This document shows positions 17,490 to 26,212 of a DNA stretch of 36,905 nucleotides, piece by piece. The position numbers were made by a program, and so were the translations under genes. The stretch lies in contig JAHDWH010000036.1 in assembly GCA_023384455.1 (NCBI GenBank), positions 1-36,905 of the forward strand. Direction: 5' to 3'. Under the pieces are notes generated by a model, which saw only the letters and a program-made list of their open reading frames with translations, did not search any database and was not told where the DNA came from. The DNA comes from Caldilineaceae bacterium (GTDB lineage: Bacteria; Chloroflexota; Anaerolineae; Caldilineales; Caldilineaceae). Within the stretch, counting starts at the first letter, position 1. Every line of letters begins with the position of its first letter.

Positions 17490-18544
17490 GTATTCCCCGG
17501 GTTCTTGTCCTTTATGAATATAGCCATACCGCTCTTCCCCACGGCAGCGCCTATATCCGGCTGCTTCAACCCCTGTCGCACCCTGTGATTCAGCAGCGCT
17601 TTCAGCATACCCCGAGCCCAGTCTATCGTGGGCAGAAGGCCGATATTGTCATTGTTGACCGCTACTGGCATGCGGACACAACCCGTGAAACGGTGGCTGA
17701 GTTGGTGAAGAATATCCGTACCAGCGGAGCCAGACTTGTCTATCAAATTGACGATGACCTGCTCAACCGACCGGATAGTACGGATGAGATGGAAGTTGGA
17801 CGCCAATGTATCCAGCTTTTTTTGCAGGAAGCAGACGGAGTTATTGTTTCGACACCGAACCTGCGCCAACGATTTGCATCAATCAACCCGCGCATTTATG
17901 TGGTCCGCAATGCGCTCGACGAACGCCTACTCACCACTTTTGGCGGCGGGAGCATCCCCCGTATAGCTGCCAGCGAAAGCGTTGTCCTGGGCTATATGGG
18001 AACCTTCACCCATGAGGATGATCTGCGAATGATCCTGCCCGCGCTGTCGGAGCTTGGGGAGAAGGTGTCTCGACCTATTGAGCTACAATTCATCGGCGGA
18101 GTCGGGCGCGAAGCCTTCTGGCAACAGTTACAAGCCTTGCCCTTTCCCGTACGCCGTATCCAACCACCCACGGCGGAATACCCCCAATTCCTGCCCTGGT
18201 TCACCGGCCACATCCGCTGGGACATCGCCCTGGCCCCCTTACGCGACACCCCCTTCAACCGGGCAAAATCCGACATCAAATTTCTGGACTACGCGGCCCA
18301 GGGCACGGCGGGCATTTACAGCGACCTACCCGTCTACAGCGAAAGTGTGCGCCACGGCGAGACCGGTCTGCTGGCGGCCAATGACACCGCCAGTTGGGTC
18401 TCGGCCATCCGCACGCTCATCGAACAGCCCAGCCTGCGCCGAGAACTGGCCGCTAATGCCCGCCGTTACCTGCTGAACGAGCGCGTCCTGGCCCAGCGCG
18501 CCGTGGACTGGGCCAACGCGCTGGAAACCATTTGGCAGAGATAA
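17486..18544 (+). CDS. GT4-like glycosyltransferase (GT-B fold)
   Basis: A 352-residue protein starting at GTG, overlapping the previous stop (GTGA). It reads ADIVIVDRYW and LVYQIDDDLL in the N-terminal domain, LGYMGTFTHEDDLRMI at the start of the donor domain, and DIKFLDYAAQG near the catalytic segment. This pattern is known in glycosyltransferases found next to GT2-GT4 fusions in O-antigen-type clusters. The canonical first glutamate of the E-x7-E pair is replaced by the SDIKFLDYAAQG arrangement. The substrate is unknown. The gene ends one base before the next start region. Confidence 0.82.
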   Translation: MSIPRVLVLYEYSHTALPHGSAYIRLLQPLSHPVIQQRFQHTPSPVYRGQKADIVIVDRYWHADTTRETVAELVKNIRTSGARLVYQIDDDLLNRPDSTDEMEVGRQCIQLFLQEADGVIVSTPNLRQRFASINPRIYVVRNALDERLLTTFGGGSIPRIAASESVVLGYMGTFTHEDDLRMILPALSELGEKVSRPIELQFIGGVGREAFWQQLQALPFPVRRIQPPTAEYPQFLPWFTGHIRWDIALAPLRDTPFNRAKSDIKFLDYAAQGTAGIYSDLPVYSESVRHGETGLLAANDTASWVSAIRTLIEQPSLRRELAANARRYLLNERVLAQRAVDWANALETIWQR

Positions 18545-18545
18545 T

Positions 18546-19718
18546 ATGCCCAAAGCCACTGCGATCATCCCCCTGTGGAATGGCGAACAATGGATCCGCC
18601 CCTGCCTGACAGCCCTGGCCAGACAGAGGGAGGGGACGCCATTTGCCCTGGAAGTCATTGTGGTTGACAATGGGTCGGTTGACAGGGCCCCGGCCATTGT
18701 TCAATCTGAGTTCCCCGACGCCCGGCTGATCCGCAACAGTCGCAACCTGGGCTTTGCTGGCGGCTGCAATGTGGGCCTGGCCGCGGCCACAGGCGATCTG
18801 CTGGTGCTGCTCAACCAGGACACCCTCGTCCAGCCCGGCTGGCTGGCTGGTCTTGCCCGTGCCCTGAACGATCCGCAGGTGGGCATCGCCGGCTCGTTGG
18901 CCCTCCTGCCAGACGGGGCGACTGTCCAGCACGCCGGGGGCATTATCGATTGGCCCCTGGGCATCGCCCGTCACCGGGGCCAGGGAGAAAGTCTGGCCGG
19001 GCCGTGGAAAGAGAGCGCAGAGGTGGCCTTTGTCACGGCTGCGTCGCTGGCTATGCGCCGGGAAGTTTGGGAGAAGATCGGGTCCCTGGACGAAGGCTTT
19101 GGACCGGGCTATTACGAGGACGTGGACCTTTGCCTGCGGGCGCAAGCGGCTGGCTATGGGGTGGTCTACGCCCCCGCTTCACGACTGCTCCACAGCGAAA
19201 GTGGCTCCTTCACCGATTCGCCCTTCACCCGCTGGGCGCGCCTGCGGGGGCGTCTGCGCTTTTGCCTGAAACATCTGCCACCCCAGCGCTTCCTGCACGA
19301 ATTTCTGCCCGCCGAAGCAGACTACCAGCCCACAGTCCTGGCCGGAGATCGCCAGGGCCAGGTCGCCAGGGCCTATTTGGAGGCAATCCCGATGGTGTTG
19401 GAACTGTGGCACAGCCCGGCTGCGACCGATGAAATACGCGAGAGAGCCATCCTCTCTCTTTGCCGCCTTTGCCCGCCCCTGACGCCAGCGACGCCGCCAG
19501 CCCAGAGGATACCCCCGCCCGGCCAGCCCCTGCTCACCCCTTCCCCGCTGGACCGGATTCCCCTGCTCGGTCGGCTGCGCCGGGGTCTGCACCAACTGGC
19601 GATCTTCTATGCAGAGCGCAGAGAACGGGAGTTGCTGGCTCTCTTGGAAGATCAGCAGGAGGCTATTGACCGGCTGCAAAAAGAGAACGCCCGCCTGCGG
19701 GAAAGGCCCCAGGACTGA
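18546..19718 (+). CDS. GT2 glycosyltransferase with C-terminal coiled coil
   Basis: A 390-residue inverting glycosyltransferase of family 2. It shows TAIIPLWNG, VVDNGSVD for nucleotide binding, NLGFAGGCNVGL, LLNQDT in the metal-binding position (asparagine-glutamine-aspartate instead of DXD, as often seen in rhamnosyltransferase-like GT2 enzymes), and GPGYYEDVDLCLRA with the catalytic ED pair. The tail (about 335-390) is proline-rich and then a heptad-like charged helix (LLALLEDQQEAIDRLQKENA), suggesting oligomerisation or docking to another enzyme. The stop overlaps the next start by one base. It is probably a rhamnosyl- or similar transferase, but the sugar is not certain. Confidence 0.88.
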   Translation: MPKATAIIPLWNGEQWIRPCLTALARQREGTPFALEVIVVDNGSVDRAPAIVQSEFPDARLIRNSRNLGFAGGCNVGLAAATGDLLVLLNQDTLVQPGWLAGLARALNDPQVGIAGSLALLPDGATVQHAGGIIDWPLGIARHRGQGESLAGPWKESAEVAFVTAASLAMRREVWEKIGSLDEGFGPGYYEDVDLCLRAQAAGYGVVYAPASRLLHSESGSFTDSPFTRWARLRGRLRFCLKHLPPQRFLHEFLPAEADYQPTVLAGDRQGQVARAYLEAIPMVLELWHSPAATDEIRERAILSLCRLCPPLTPATPPAQRIPPPGQPLLTPSPLDRIPLLGRLRRGLHQLAIFYAERRERELLALLEDQQEAIDRLQKENARLRERPQD

Positions 19719-21004
19719 TGCGTCTGCTTATAATCGTCCCCGCCTATGCGCCCTTTGTAGGTGGCGCACAGACCCTCTGCCGGGGCCTGGCCCAGGGGTT
19801 TGTGGCGGATCAGCACCGGGTGACTGTCCTGACCACCAACAGCCAGCAAGCCGATGATTTCTGGTTGCCGCCCCCGGCCAATCGGGCCCCGCTTGCCTAC
19901 CGGGAGACGCTGGAGGGTGTACAGATCGTGCGTCTTCCCCTCTTTTGGCCCTGGCCCGCGCCCTGGCGCTTTGGCCTGCTGCGTCGGATCAGCCATCTTC
20001 TCGCCCGCTTCCCCCTGCCAGGGCTGATTCAGAAGCCCTTACTAAGACATTTCACCCCTTTTATGCCGCCAATTTTGGAGTTACAATCGGAAGTGCGCAG
20101 AGCGGCAGAGAAAGCGGAGTTGATACTTCTTGTGGATGCGGGCTGGGACGGCCTCTTTGCCAACGCGGCGGAGGTAGTTTTCTCCCTGGCAAAGCCGGTA
20201 ATCGCCCTTCCCCTGTTGCACACAGGCAGCCCGGCCATTTTGAGCCACTTCTGCATGGCCCACCAAATGGCGGTCTATCGGCGGGCAGCCGCAGTCATCG
20301 CCCTCTCTGTGCCGGAACGGACTCGACTGACTGGCTGGGGTGTGACAGAAGATCGGCTTCACTGCTTGTCGCCGGGTGTAACGCCTTTGGAGAGCCTGCC
20401 GCTGGGAGCGTCGGAGGAAGAAAATAGCCCGCTGCCCTCCCCTTATGTGCTCTTTCTGGGCGCGGCTACCTATGATAAAGGCGCATTTACCCTGGCCCAG
20501 GCCGTGGCCGAGCTGCTCCGACAGGGCGAAGAGGTAGCTCTCGTCTTTGCGGGTCCACAACAACACCGGCTGGCTGTGTTTATCGACACCCTGCCCCCGG
20601 AACTCCGTGCTATCCTGAAGCCGCGCCTCCATCTGCTGGGGCAGGTGGACGAAGCCACAAAGCAGAGGCTGTTGGCTGGATGCACGGTCCTGGCCCTGCC
20701 CAGCCGGGTCGATTCCTTTGGCATTGTGATTTTGGAAGCCTGGCAGCACGCCAAAGGGGTAGTGGCCGCGGCGGTGGGTGGACCGGCCTCCCTCATCGCC
20801 CACGAAGAGACGGGGCTGCTTGTGCCCTTTGGCGATTCAACGGCCCTGGCCGGGGCACTCGCACGGATGCTAAACGAAGCTGGTCTGGTCGCTCGTCTGG
20901 GGGCCGCCGGCCACCAGATTGTGATTCACCAGTTCACATGGGACAAATGCTATGACGCTTTTTATCAAATTGCAGCCCGAATCATTGCCCCCGCAGGTGG
21001 ATGA
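19718..21004 (+). CDS. GT4 glycosyltransferase
   Basis: A 428-residue GT-B enzyme. The N-terminus RLLIIVPAYAPFVGGAQTLCRG carries the acceptor loop, VLFLGAATYDKGAFTL starts the donor domain, and the catalytic segment reads SRVDSFGIVILEAWQHAKG, with aspartate instead of the first glutamate of E-x7-E. ATG at 19718 overlaps the preceding TGA by one base. The gene has higher G+C than the left part of the window, like its neighbours on both sides. Function in sugar addition is inferred from family and context; donor unknown. Confidence 0.87.
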   Translation: MRLLIIVPAYAPFVGGAQTLCRGLAQGFVADQHRVTVLTTNSQQADDFWLPPPANRAPLAYRETLEGVQIVRLPLFWPWPAPWRFGLLRRISHLLARFPLPGLIQKPLLRHFTPFMPPILELQSEVRRAAEKAELILLVDAGWDGLFANAAEVVFSLAKPVIALPLLHTGSPAILSHFCMAHQMAVYRRAAAVIALSVPERTRLTGWGVTEDRLHCLSPGVTPLESLPLGASEEENSPLPSPYVLFLGAATYDKGAFTLAQAVAELLRQGEEVALVFAGPQQHRLAVFIDTLPPELRAILKPRLHLLGQVDEATKQRLLAGCTVLALPSRVDSFGIVILEAWQHAKGVVAAAVGGPASLIAHEETGLLVPFGDSTALAGALARMLNEAGLVARLGAAGHQIVIHQFTWDKCYDAFYQIAARIIAPAGG

Positions 21005-21008
21005 GCCG

Positions 21009-22358
21009 ATGAGCGTCTCGCGTAGTCCGCTTGTGCCTGGCGCACAGATAGCGGGGTGGACCGTCAGCCTGCCCCCTACCCCACCGGAAGAGCGGCGACG
21101 CATTGCCTTTGTTGTCCATAAATTCCCGCCAGAAAGCGTGGGCGGCACCGAAATTTACACCTGGGGAGTGGCCCGGGAGCTGGCCCAGGCCGGCCATTCG
21201 GTTCACATCTTCTACCCCACACCCGACCTGCTGCCTGGCAGCGAATGTATCCTGCGGGAGGGCGTGACACTCTGGCGCGTGCCTTTGCCCGACAAGCGCA
21301 GCAGCGAAGACCCGGTGCGCCAGTATTGGCATACCTTCCGCGACACGGCCTTTGAGCAAAATTTTCGCACATTTCTGGCCGAAACCCGACCCGATGTGGT
21401 CCATTTTCAGCACGTACAGGGCGTCTCCGCCCGGCTGATTGAATTGGCCGCAGGCTACCCGCGCATTGTGACCCTGCACGATTACTGGTATTTCTGCGCC
21501 AACAGCCAGCTCATCCGGCCCGACCGCACCCCCTGTAATGGGCCCTCCAGCGGCTGCCTGAACTGTGTAGACTGTGCCACCGAGCGGGCTGACCTGAACT
21601 GGATGCGCGCCTTGCGCCCGCTGGTCGCCCTGCCCTTTGTCTACCGCAACCGCTATCTGCGCCGGGTGACCGAGGGCGTAGACCTATTTATAGCGCCCAG
21701 CTCTTTTCTGCGGGATCAGTACATTCGCCACGGCTTCCCCCCCGAAAAAATTACAGTGCTGGAAAATGGGCTGGATGATCGAAAATTGGTGCAGCGGCCC
21801 AGCCAGCCCTTGCCAGAACCACCCGCCCGCCCCCATTTCGGATTTCTAGGCTCACTGGCCTGGCAAAAGGGGGTTCACGTATTGGTGGAGGCGTTCAATC
21901 AGTTGGGCGAAAATGCGTCGCTGACTATCTATGGCAGCGAGCAGACCTTCCCCGACTATGTGGAACAGATCAAAGGATTGGCCCGCCACCCAAACATCCG
22001 CTTTGCCGGGCTGCTGCCGTCGCAACAGGTGGGCGCAGCGTTGCGCCAGATAGATTGTCTGGTGGTGCCTTCCCTCTGGTACGAGAATTCACCCCTGGTG
22101 ATTCAGGAGGCTTTTGGGGTGGGCACGCCGGTGGTTGCCAGCCGTCTGGGCGCGCTGACCGAGAAAGTGGAAGAGGGACGCACGGGCCGTCTTTTCACCG
22201 CGGGTGATGTGGATGCCCTGGCTGCTGTGTTGGCCGAGATTGCCGCTGCGCCGGAAGCCCTGCGCGAGATGTCCCGGCTGATCCGCCCCGCACCGGTGAT
22301 GGCAGAACACGCCGGCCAGTTGTTGGAAATTTACGGCCATTTCCACCATCACGCGTAG
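21009..22358 (+). CDS. GT4 glycosyltransferase with CxxCxxC cluster
   Basis: A 449-residue enzyme if it starts at ATG 21009, four bases after the previous stop and preceded by AGGTGG. An in-frame ATG at 20952 would add 19 residues and overlap the upstream gene by 53 bases, which I consider less likely. It has IAFVVHKFPPESVGGTEIYTWG in two parts as the GT4 acceptor loop, FGFLGSLAWQKGVHVL for the donor domain, and ENSPLVIQEAFGVG as the E-x7-E catalytic segment. Cysteines C163, C176, C183, C186 and C189 (GCLNCVDC) parallel those of the gene at 13264, with which it shares LHDYWYFCANSQLI-type sequence. It ends the six-gene run and is followed by a strong hairpin. Confidence 0.87.
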   Translation: MSVSRSPLVPGAQIAGWTVSLPPTPPEERRRIAFVVHKFPPESVGGTEIYTWGVARELAQAGHSVHIFYPTPDLLPGSECILREGVTLWRVPLPDKRSSEDPVRQYWHTFRDTAFEQNFRTFLAETRPDVVHFQHVQGVSARLIELAAGYPRIVTLHDYWYFCANSQLIRPDRTPCNGPSSGCLNCVDCATERADLNWMRALRPLVALPFVYRNRYLRRVTEGVDLFIAPSSFLRDQYIRHGFPPEKITVLENGLDDRKLVQRPSQPLPEPPARPHFGFLGSLAWQKGVHVLVEAFNQLGENASLTIYGSEQTFPDYVEQIKGLARHPNIRFAGLLPSQQVGAALRQIDCLVVPSLWYENSPLVIQEAFGVGTPVVASRLGALTEKVEEGRTGRLFTAGDVDALAAVLAEIAAAPEALREMSRLIRPAPVMAEHAGQLLEIYGHFHHHA

Positions 22359-22386
22359 ATCAAAGCAATTCGAAGTCTGTCTCGCC

Positions 22387-22439
22387 ACAGCCAATGCAAA
22401 GGGGACGATCCGCTGGATCGTCCCCTTTGCATTGGCTGT
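22387..22439. terminator. 24-bp perfect hairpin at the end of the glycosyltransferase operon
   Basis: Positions 22387-22410 and 22416-22439 are perfect reverse complements around the five-base loop CGCTG. It lies 28 bases after the stop of the last glycosyltransferase. The stem is very stable but has no T-run, so it may terminate poorly on its own or may be a repeat element. Confidence 0.6.
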
Positions 22440-22520
22440 TGTCAATAGCTCGCAACACTCTGGGTGTGATCTGCTGATTTTGCGAACGCAAAGCGGTTTC
22501 TGTCCAGGCCAAATTACTGG

Positions 22521-22526
22521 TATGAT
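22521..22526 (+). promoter_or_regulatory. Candidate -10 box (TATGAT) before the small membrane protein gene
   Basis: TATGAT lies 37 bases before the ATG at 22563. The -35 region (TTCTGT at 22498-22503) is a poor match. It follows the operon-closing hairpin, where a new promoter would be expected. Confidence 0.22.
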
Positions 22527-22562
22527 AGACAGACAATTCGCCAAATAGCAGAGGTCTGTTCT

Positions 22563-22907
22563 ATGGATATTCTGGTCAAAACCGCGGCCGTGCTTCTCCT
22601 TTTGGTGGGGGCGATCTATCCTCTAGCCGCTATCTTTGGGCTGATGAAACGCATGAACCGCAAACCTGGCCCCCTGCCTTCTCCCGCCCAGGTAATGGTG
22701 CGGATGCTGTTGATTGCAGCGGTTCCTCTGGCGGGGATACTGGGTGGCTTTGCCGGGCTTGCCCCTTCTGTATGGGAAAGCAGCGTCCTGCGCGGGGTGA
22801 TTCTGATTGCGGGGGCGGCGTCGCTGGTGGGTTTTGTCGCTTTGGGCGTCCTCTCGGCCAGGGACAAAGCCCCGGCAGAAGGAAAGTCTTCGTTGATTAG
22901 TAAGTAA
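22563..22907 (+). CDS. Small membrane protein of unknown function
   Basis: A 114-residue hydrophobic protein with three likely membrane segments: about 5-27, 45-65 and 78-100. A short basic loop lies between the first two (MKRMNRKPGP) and a charged C-terminal tail follows (ARDKAPAEGKSS). I do not recognise a family. The start ATG at 22563 is preceded by AGAGG about nine bases upstream, which supports it. The TAA stop (22905-22907) lies inside the left end of the palindromic element at 22903, so the final residues may have been altered when that element inserted. Confidence 0.65.
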   Translation: MDILVKTAAVLLLLVGAIYPLAAIFGLMKRMNRKPGPLPSPAQVMVRMLLIAAVPLAGILGGFAGLAPSVWESSVLRGVILIAGAASLVGFVALGVLSARDKAPAEGKSSLISK

Positions 22908-23036
22908 CTGTCAAGAAATAACGTAGGGGTTTCGCAGACGAGATTCCGGGAATCGGCCACAACATCTTTCGGCTTTCCCCCTATCGTCTGGCCGATTCCC
23001 GGAATCATACCCGCGACTTATTTCTTGACAGTTACT
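22903..23036. repeat. 134-bp MITE-like element with 19-bp perfect terminal inverted repeats
   Basis: Ends AGTAACTGTCAAGAAATAA (22903-22921) and its exact reverse complement (23018-23036) flank a second perfect 18-bp inverted repeat (22942-22959 with 22989-23006). The element has no coding capacity. It contains the stop codon of the preceding gene and ends about 20 bases before the next start. Its AGTAACTG end is shared with the 103-bp repeats further right. Confidence 0.75.
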
Positions 23037-23058
23037 AAGTGATTCCAGGAGCATTCCC

Positions 23059-23676
23059 ATGGCAACAGAAAGTGCGCCGCTTATTCCAGTCCACATCACG
23101 GCCATCTGCGGCAGTATGCGCGGCGACCAGAGCTACACCCGGCTGGCCCTGGAAGCCGCCCTGGCCGCCGCCCGCAGCGCAGGGGCCACGACGGACCTCA
23201 TCGATCTCGCCACCTGCAACCTACCCCTGTGCAGCAGCCCGGAGGATCGGGACGACAATCCCCAAATCATAGAATTGAAGGCCCGGGTCTCGGCTGCCCA
23301 GGGCATTCTGCTGGGTTCGCCGGAATATCACAACAGCTTTAGCGGCGTGTTGAAAAATGCCCTGGACCTGATGGGCGGCGACGAGTTTCGGGGCAAGATA
23401 TTTGGGCTGCTGGGGGTGGCCGGGGGCAGTGCGGGCGCGGTGAATACTCTGGGCCATCTGCGGGTTGTGGTGCGGGGCGTGGGTGGCTGGAGTCTTCCGG
23501 CACAGATTAGCATCCCCACTGTAAAGAGCGCCTTTCACAATGGCAAGCTGGTGGACAAGGCGATGGAGGATCGGGTGCGCTTTCTGGGGCGGGAGCTGGT
23601 GCGCTTCGCCCGTCTGCACAGGTTGGTTCCCGAACTGGAAGACCGGCTGGTGGAGATTATCGACGAGGATGTCTGA
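23059..23676 (+). CDS. NADPH-dependent FMN reductase (flavodoxin-fold oxidoreductase)
   Basis: A 205-residue protein of the NADPH-dependent FMN reductase family (chromate/azo/quinone reductase type), cytosolic and FMN-binding. The phosphate-binding loop is CGSMRGDQSYTRLAL near residues 15-30, and the isoalloxazine-binding motif is GSPEYHNSFSGVLKNALD, a near-invariant signature. The length matches the family (about 180-210). ATG at 23059 has GGAG eleven bases upstream. The stop overlaps the next gene by eight bases. The physiological substrate is not predictable. The gene has no evident link to glycan synthesis and begins a mixed operon. Confidence 0.9.
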   Translation: MATESAPLIPVHITAICGSMRGDQSYTRLALEAALAAARSAGATTDLIDLATCNLPLCSSPEDRDDNPQIIELKARVSAAQGILLGSPEYHNSFSGVLKNALDLMGGDEFRGKIFGLLGVAGGSAGAVNTLGHLRVVVRGVGGWSLPAQISIPTVKSAFHNGKLVDKAMEDRVRFLGRELVRFARLHRLVPELEDRLVEIIDEDV

Positions 23677-24091
23677 GCCTATCATCTATCATTCCCGACC
23701 GGTCTATCGGTATCTGGCCCTGTTGGGGTTGGGCGTCGCCCTGCTCTTTGCCTGGGAGCTGGGCCAGAGCTTCGCCTGGCCGACAATCTTCTTCCTGGGG
23801 ATTGCGCTTGCTTTCGCCGCCACCTACAGCCGCTGGGCAGCCGACCGGGTGGAACTGACACCAACCGGCCTGGCCGTATACCGTTTGTTCTCTCCGCCTA
23901 CCCCCATCGACTTTCGCCAGATCGCCAGCATCGAAGAAGCAGGCCGCATGACCACCGGACTCACCCTCGTCTACTTTCCGCTGAACGACAGGCAGATGAT
24001 CGATCTGGACGGGCCCCGCTCCCTCTTTCTGCCCGGATTGAAAGCGCAGAAAGAGTTGCTGGCAATCATCCAAGCGCAGATGGTCGATTAG
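23669..24091 (+). CDS. Membrane-anchored PH-like protein of unknown function
   Basis: A 140-residue protein. The start ATG at 23669 overlaps the reductase stop. The same frame is open further left, but that part is the antisense-like shadow of the reductase gene. Residues about 15-55 form two adjacent membrane segments (YLALLGLGVALLFAWELG and PTIFFLGIALAFAATY). The rest is a small beta-rich domain (RVELTPTGLAVYRLF, then IDFRQIASIEEAGR) that resembles bacterial PH-type domains (YdbT/DUF304-like). I see no catalytic residues. It is translationally coupled upstream and lies four bases before the GNAT gene. Confidence 0.6.
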   Translation: MSEPIIYHSRPVYRYLALLGLGVALLFAWELGQSFAWPTIFFLGIALAFAATYSRWAADRVELTPTGLAVYRLFSPPTPIDFRQIASIEEAGRMTTGLTLVYFPLNDRQMIDLDGPRSLFLPGLKAQKELLAIIQAQMVD

Positions 24092-24095
24092 CCCT

Positions 24096-25016
24096 ATGGC
24101 CTCCGAACGTCTCTACACCCGGGTTCTCTACCCGCCAGACAGCCGCCAGATGGCCGCGCTGCTGACGGCCAACCTGGAGAGAGCGGTCTACACCTGTCCG
24201 ATGGATGATGAAGCTATTCAGGCCAACTCCTTCCTGCCAGATCCCCCCTCCCTGCATAGCGTGCGTTGGCTGCGCCGCCAGCTTTTGGGTGTGCTGGCCG
24301 AAGAGCGGCTCTTGGGCTTTGTCGATGTGGCGGTCGGCTTTGACCACGCCACCCAACATCTGATGAATGATCGGCCCATCGGTCTGCTGCGCTTTCTGGC
24401 TCTGCCCCAGGACTATACCTTTTCGGGTCGGGTGGCGCATCTGCTGCTGCAAGCTGCCGAGGAGTTCTGGCGGGAGCAGAGTGTGCGCCGGGTGCGGGCC
24501 TTCTCGCTGAGTACGGGTTATCCGGAATTCCAGTTGGGCGCGGGCATTTTGCCCGGCAGTTGGGAAGATCATCAACGCTGGCTGCACCAGACGGGCTATC
24601 GTCCAGTGGAGCGCTACTACTGCCTGACATACCCCCTGCGGCCCACCCGGGAGGATATCCCCCCGCCTGGCTATTCCCTCTATCCCCAGTATGACGCAGA
24701 GAGTTTGCGCTATCAGGTCTACGAAAAGGATGAGGTGCGCATCGCCGCTACCCGAATGATCGAGCGCAGGGTGCAGTCGCCCGCCCAGGCCAATCCGGTG
24801 GCTGGGCTGATCGAGCTGATTGTAGCCTCGGCCTGGCGGCGCAAGGGCATTGGGCGCTGGCTGCTGCGCCGGATGATCAACGATGCCTTTCTGCGCGGCA
24901 ACCGAACTTTCGTGACATTTGTCAGCCACGCCAACCAGGCCGGGCTGGGACTCTGCCGTCAGACGGGTTTTGAAGAGATGAATTACCGGGGCTATACATT
25001 GGAAAAACAACTCTGA
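24096..25016 (+). CDS. GNAT family acetyltransferase, probably two tandem GNAT domains
   Basis: A 306-residue protein, roughly twice the size of a single GNAT domain. The C-terminal half carries the acetyl-CoA pyrophosphate-binding motif in AWRRKGIGRWLL (RRKGIG at 248-253) followed by FVSHANQAGLGLCRQTGFEE, a standard GNAT ending. The N-terminal half has GNAT-like order (LGFVDVAVG, LRFLALPQDYTFSGRVAHLLL, then HQRWLHQTGYRPVERYYCL) but a poorer CoA loop and may be inactive or structural. It sits directly upstream of a GT4 gene whose ATG overlaps its TGA by one base, so acetylation of an amino sugar is possible, though a general N-acetyltransferase role is equally open. Confidence 0.82.
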   Translation: MASERLYTRVLYPPDSRQMAALLTANLERAVYTCPMDDEAIQANSFLPDPPSLHSVRWLRRQLLGVLAEERLLGFVDVAVGFDHATQHLMNDRPIGLLRFLALPQDYTFSGRVAHLLLQAAEEFWREQSVRRVRAFSLSTGYPEFQLGAGILPGSWEDHQRWLHQTGYRPVERYYCLTYPLRPTREDIPPPGYSLYPQYDAESLRYQVYEKDEVRIAATRMIERRVQSPAQANPVAGLIELIVASAWRRKGIGRWLLRRMINDAFLRGNRTFVTFVSHANQAGLGLCRQTGFEEMNYRGYTLEKQL

Positions 25017-26212
25017 TGCACGTTCTACTGGTGTCTGGGGAATATCCCCCTATGCAGGGCGGCGTGGGGGCCTACACAGAAGAGCTGGCAAAGGCCCTGC
25101 TGGGGCTGGGGCTGGATGTGTCGGTTTTGACGGACAGCCGGGCCATACCTCTCCACCGAGCGCCGGGTTCGCCCCAAACCTATCCGCAGGTTACCAGGTG
25201 GGGATGGGGCAGCCTGGGGCAGATCGCCCGCTGCGCCCGCTCTGTCCACGCCCAATGGATTCACGTCCAATACCAGACCGCGGCCTACGGGATGCACCCC
25301 GCCATCAATTTTGGCCCCCTCCTCTGGCAGCGCCAGGGCTTTCGGGTAGCGTGGACCTATCACGACCTGCTGGTCCCCTACCTTTTCCCCAAAGCCGGAG
25401 AACGGCTGCGCCGCTGGGTGACCGAAAGAGCCGCCTTTGCCGCCGATGTTACGATTGTGACCAATGCCCAGGACAGGGAAAGGCTGGCCGGGCGCGTTCC
25501 CACGCTGACGGCCATTCCCATCGGCAGCAACATTCAGAGCGCCACAGTGGGCGAAGCGGAACGTCGCCGTCTGCGTGCCGGGTGGGGCGTTGGGGATGAT
25601 GTGTTGCTGCTGGCCTATTTCGGATTTCTCAACCGCTCCAAAGGAGGAATCACCCTTGTGGAGACCCTACAGAGGTTGGTGGCCGACGGGCGCAATGCCC
25701 ATTTGCTGCTGATTGGCGAACGGGTGGGGGCCAGCGATCCCACAAATTTTGTCTATTTGCAGGAGGTGGAGGCCCGGATTGCTGGGCTGGGGCTGGGTGA
25801 ACGGGTCCACTGGAGCGGGCGGCTGGATGACCCAGAGGTGGCCCGTGCGCTGAATGGGATTGACGTGCTGGTGATGCCCTATACGGATGGGGCCAGCCTG
25901 CGCCGGGGCACACTGATGGCCGGGTTGGCGAATGGTTGCGCGATTGTGACAACCACGCCCCAATCTCCCCTGCCCGATCTGCGGGATGGGCTGGAATGGC
26001 TGGCTGTCCCCCCCGAAAACCCGACGGCCACAGCCCAGGCCGTGGCCCGCCTGGCCGATGACCCGGCTCTGTCTGGAAAATTGCGGGCCAATGCCCGGCG
26101 GGCCAGCGCCAATTACAGTTGGGAGCGCATCGCCGCCCGCCACCTGCCACTTTACGGCGCAGCCTCCGGTTTGGCTATTCCTGGCTCACTGCCGGATAAT
26201 CAGTCGCTATGA
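25016..26212 (+). CDS. GT4 glycosyltransferase (RRGTLMAGLANG subtype)
   Basis: A 398-residue GT-B enzyme. The acceptor loop SGEYPPMQGGVGAYTEELAK is near the N-terminus, LLAYFGFLNRSKGGITL begins the donor domain, and the catalytic region reads DGASLRRGTLMAGLANGCA. This replaces the classical E-x7-E and is found in a recognised subgroup of GT4-like proteins in Chloroflexi and other bacteria. ATG at 25016 overlaps the previous stop, and its own stop overlaps the following membrane GT by four bases. It probably acts on a membrane-linked intermediate; the donor is unknown. Confidence 0.85.
   Translation: MHVLLVSGEYPPMQGGVGAYTEELAKALLGLGLDVSVLTDSRAIPLHRAPGSPQTYPQVTRWGWGSLGQIARCARSVHAQWIHVQYQTAAYGMHPAINFGPLLWQRQGFRVAWTYHDLLVPYLFPKAGERLRRWVTERAAFAADVTIVTNAQDRERLAGRVPTLTAIPIGSNIQSATVGEAERRRLRAGWGVGDDVLLLAYFGFLNRSKGGITLVETLQRLVADGRNAHLLLIGERVGASDPTNFVYLQEVEARIAGLGLGERVHWSGRLDDPEVARALNGIDVLVMPYTDGASLRRGTLMAGLANGCAIVTTTPQSPLPDLRDGLEWLAVPPENPTATAQAVARLADDPALSGKLRANARRASANYSWERIAARHLPLYGAASGLAIPGSLPDNQSL

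Noticed and set aside
24066-25010. Minus-strand 314-codon open frame
   Set aside because: It covers the whole GNAT gene, whose motifs are clear on the plus strand.
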